A DNA stretch of 5,146 nucleotides from Microbacteriaceae bacterium (GTDB taxonomy: Bacteria > Actinomycetota > Actinomycetes > Actinomycetales > Microbacteriaceae): NCBI GenBank assembly GCA_011620705.1, contig WOYR01000243.1, positions 1-5,146 of the forward strand. Reading direction: 5' to 3'. Below are positions 4,945-5,146 of this stretch, piece after piece. The position numbers and the translations under genes are program-made. The notes under the pieces are model-generated. The model was given only the letters and a program-made list of their open reading frames with translations. It searched no databases and was not told the origin of the DNA. The first letter of the stretch is position 1, and every line of letters starts with the position of its first letter.

Positions 4945-4957
4945 TAGGCTGAACGGG
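4945..4957 (+). promoter_or_regulatory. -10 box (TAGGCT) placed for a leaderless mRNA of the FBP-domain gene
   Basis: TAGGCT (4945-4950) fits TANNNT and ends 7 nt before the ATG at 4958, as at the acyltransferase and dehydrogenase genes. The intervening GAACGGG is too close to act as a normal Shine-Dalgarno. The -35 zone falls inside the right arm of the nested palindrome (about 4921-4928) and shows no TTGACA-like hexamer, so cruciform formation or a bound protein there could affect this promoter. Confidence 0.5.
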
Positions 4958-5146
4958 ATGAAGCCGCTGACCGACCAGCAGATCCGGGGCTCCCTGGTGA
5001 ACGCATCCGCCGCCGAGGCGCAACGGATGCCGCTGCCGGGCCTGCACGAGGTGGTCTGGGCGGAGCGCGAGTACCTCGGTTGGCGCGATCCCGGAACCGC
5101 GAACCGCGGATACCTCGCCTACTGGCGCGACGGGCACGCGGTGGGG
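4958..5146 (+). CDS. FBP-domain protein (FusB-like, EF-G-binding type), N-terminal 63 residues; runs off window
   Basis: The ATG at 4958 opens a frame that continues to the last base. The peptide begins MKPLTDQQIRGSLVNAS and contains EAQRMPLPGL (20-29) and YLGWRDPGTANRGYLAYW (39-56). This matches the usual opening of actinobacterial FBP-domain proteins (KPLT..IR.S.VN.S..EA.R..LP ... LGWRDP). The family is named after the FusB/FBP elongation-factor-G-binding proteins, whose C-terminal treble-clef zinc finger contacts EF-G and can release it from stalled ribosomes, giving fusidic acid resistance in staphylococci. In actinobacteria its role is not established. The zinc-finger cysteines would lie beyond the window, so the functional half cannot be inspected. 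No Shine-Dalgarno is seen; a -10 box 7 nt upstream suggests a leaderless transcript. Confidence 0.82.
   Translation, partial: MKPLTDQQIRGSLVNASAAEAQRMPLPGLHEVVWAEREYLGWRDPGTANRGYLAYWRDGHAVG

Overview
The window is very GC-rich, gene-dense bacterial DNA. Codon third positions are strongly biased to G/C, and GTG starts and -10-box promoters abutting start codons are frequent. Together with the family make-up (GlgX, a WHG-type TetR regulator, an FBP-domain protein), this points to a high-GC actinobacterium, most likely in or near Microbacteriaceae (for example Microbacterium). The taxon is inferred from style and recognition, not from a search.

Layout. Positions 1-801 hold the 3' end of a glycogen debranching enzyme (glgX). 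A 78-residue protein of unknown function follows (898-1134). Next come a short non-coding gap with two small dyads and a promoter, an integral-membrane acyltransferase-3 protein (1219-2532) and, 10 bp later, a zinc-dependent alcohol dehydrogenase-like oxidoreductase (2543-3598). A convergent minus-strand gene for a 130-residue protein of unknown function (4016-3624) ends 25 bp from the dehydrogenase, and a strong hairpin covers its stop codon. A 224-bp divergent intergenic region (4017-4240) separates it from a TetR-family regulator (4241-4870). That region holds a 19-bp operator-like palindrome and, on the minus strand, a 21-codon reading frame with a good ribosome-binding site that looks like the stump of a lost gene. 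Downstream of tetR lies a 64-bp nested palindrome (4877-4940), followed by the first 63 codons of an FBP-domain protein running off the window.

How it works together. There is no obvious single pathway. The acyltransferase and the dehydrogenase may be co-transcribed, but the dehydrogenase also appears to have its own promoter overlapping the acyltransferase stop codon. The TetR protein probably represses itself through the palindrome over its promoter. It may once have controlled a divergent gene of which only the N-terminal codons remain.

Most notable non-coding signals: (1) the REP/REPIN-like palindrome of palindromes at 4877-4940; (2) three genes (1219, 2543, 4958) each with a TANNNT -10 hexamer ending exactly 7 nt before the start codon and no usable Shine-Dalgarno, the arrangement expected for leaderless mRNAs; (3) the truncated divergent gene opposite tetR. 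I see no tRNA, rRNA, CRISPR array, insertion sequence or phage gene.
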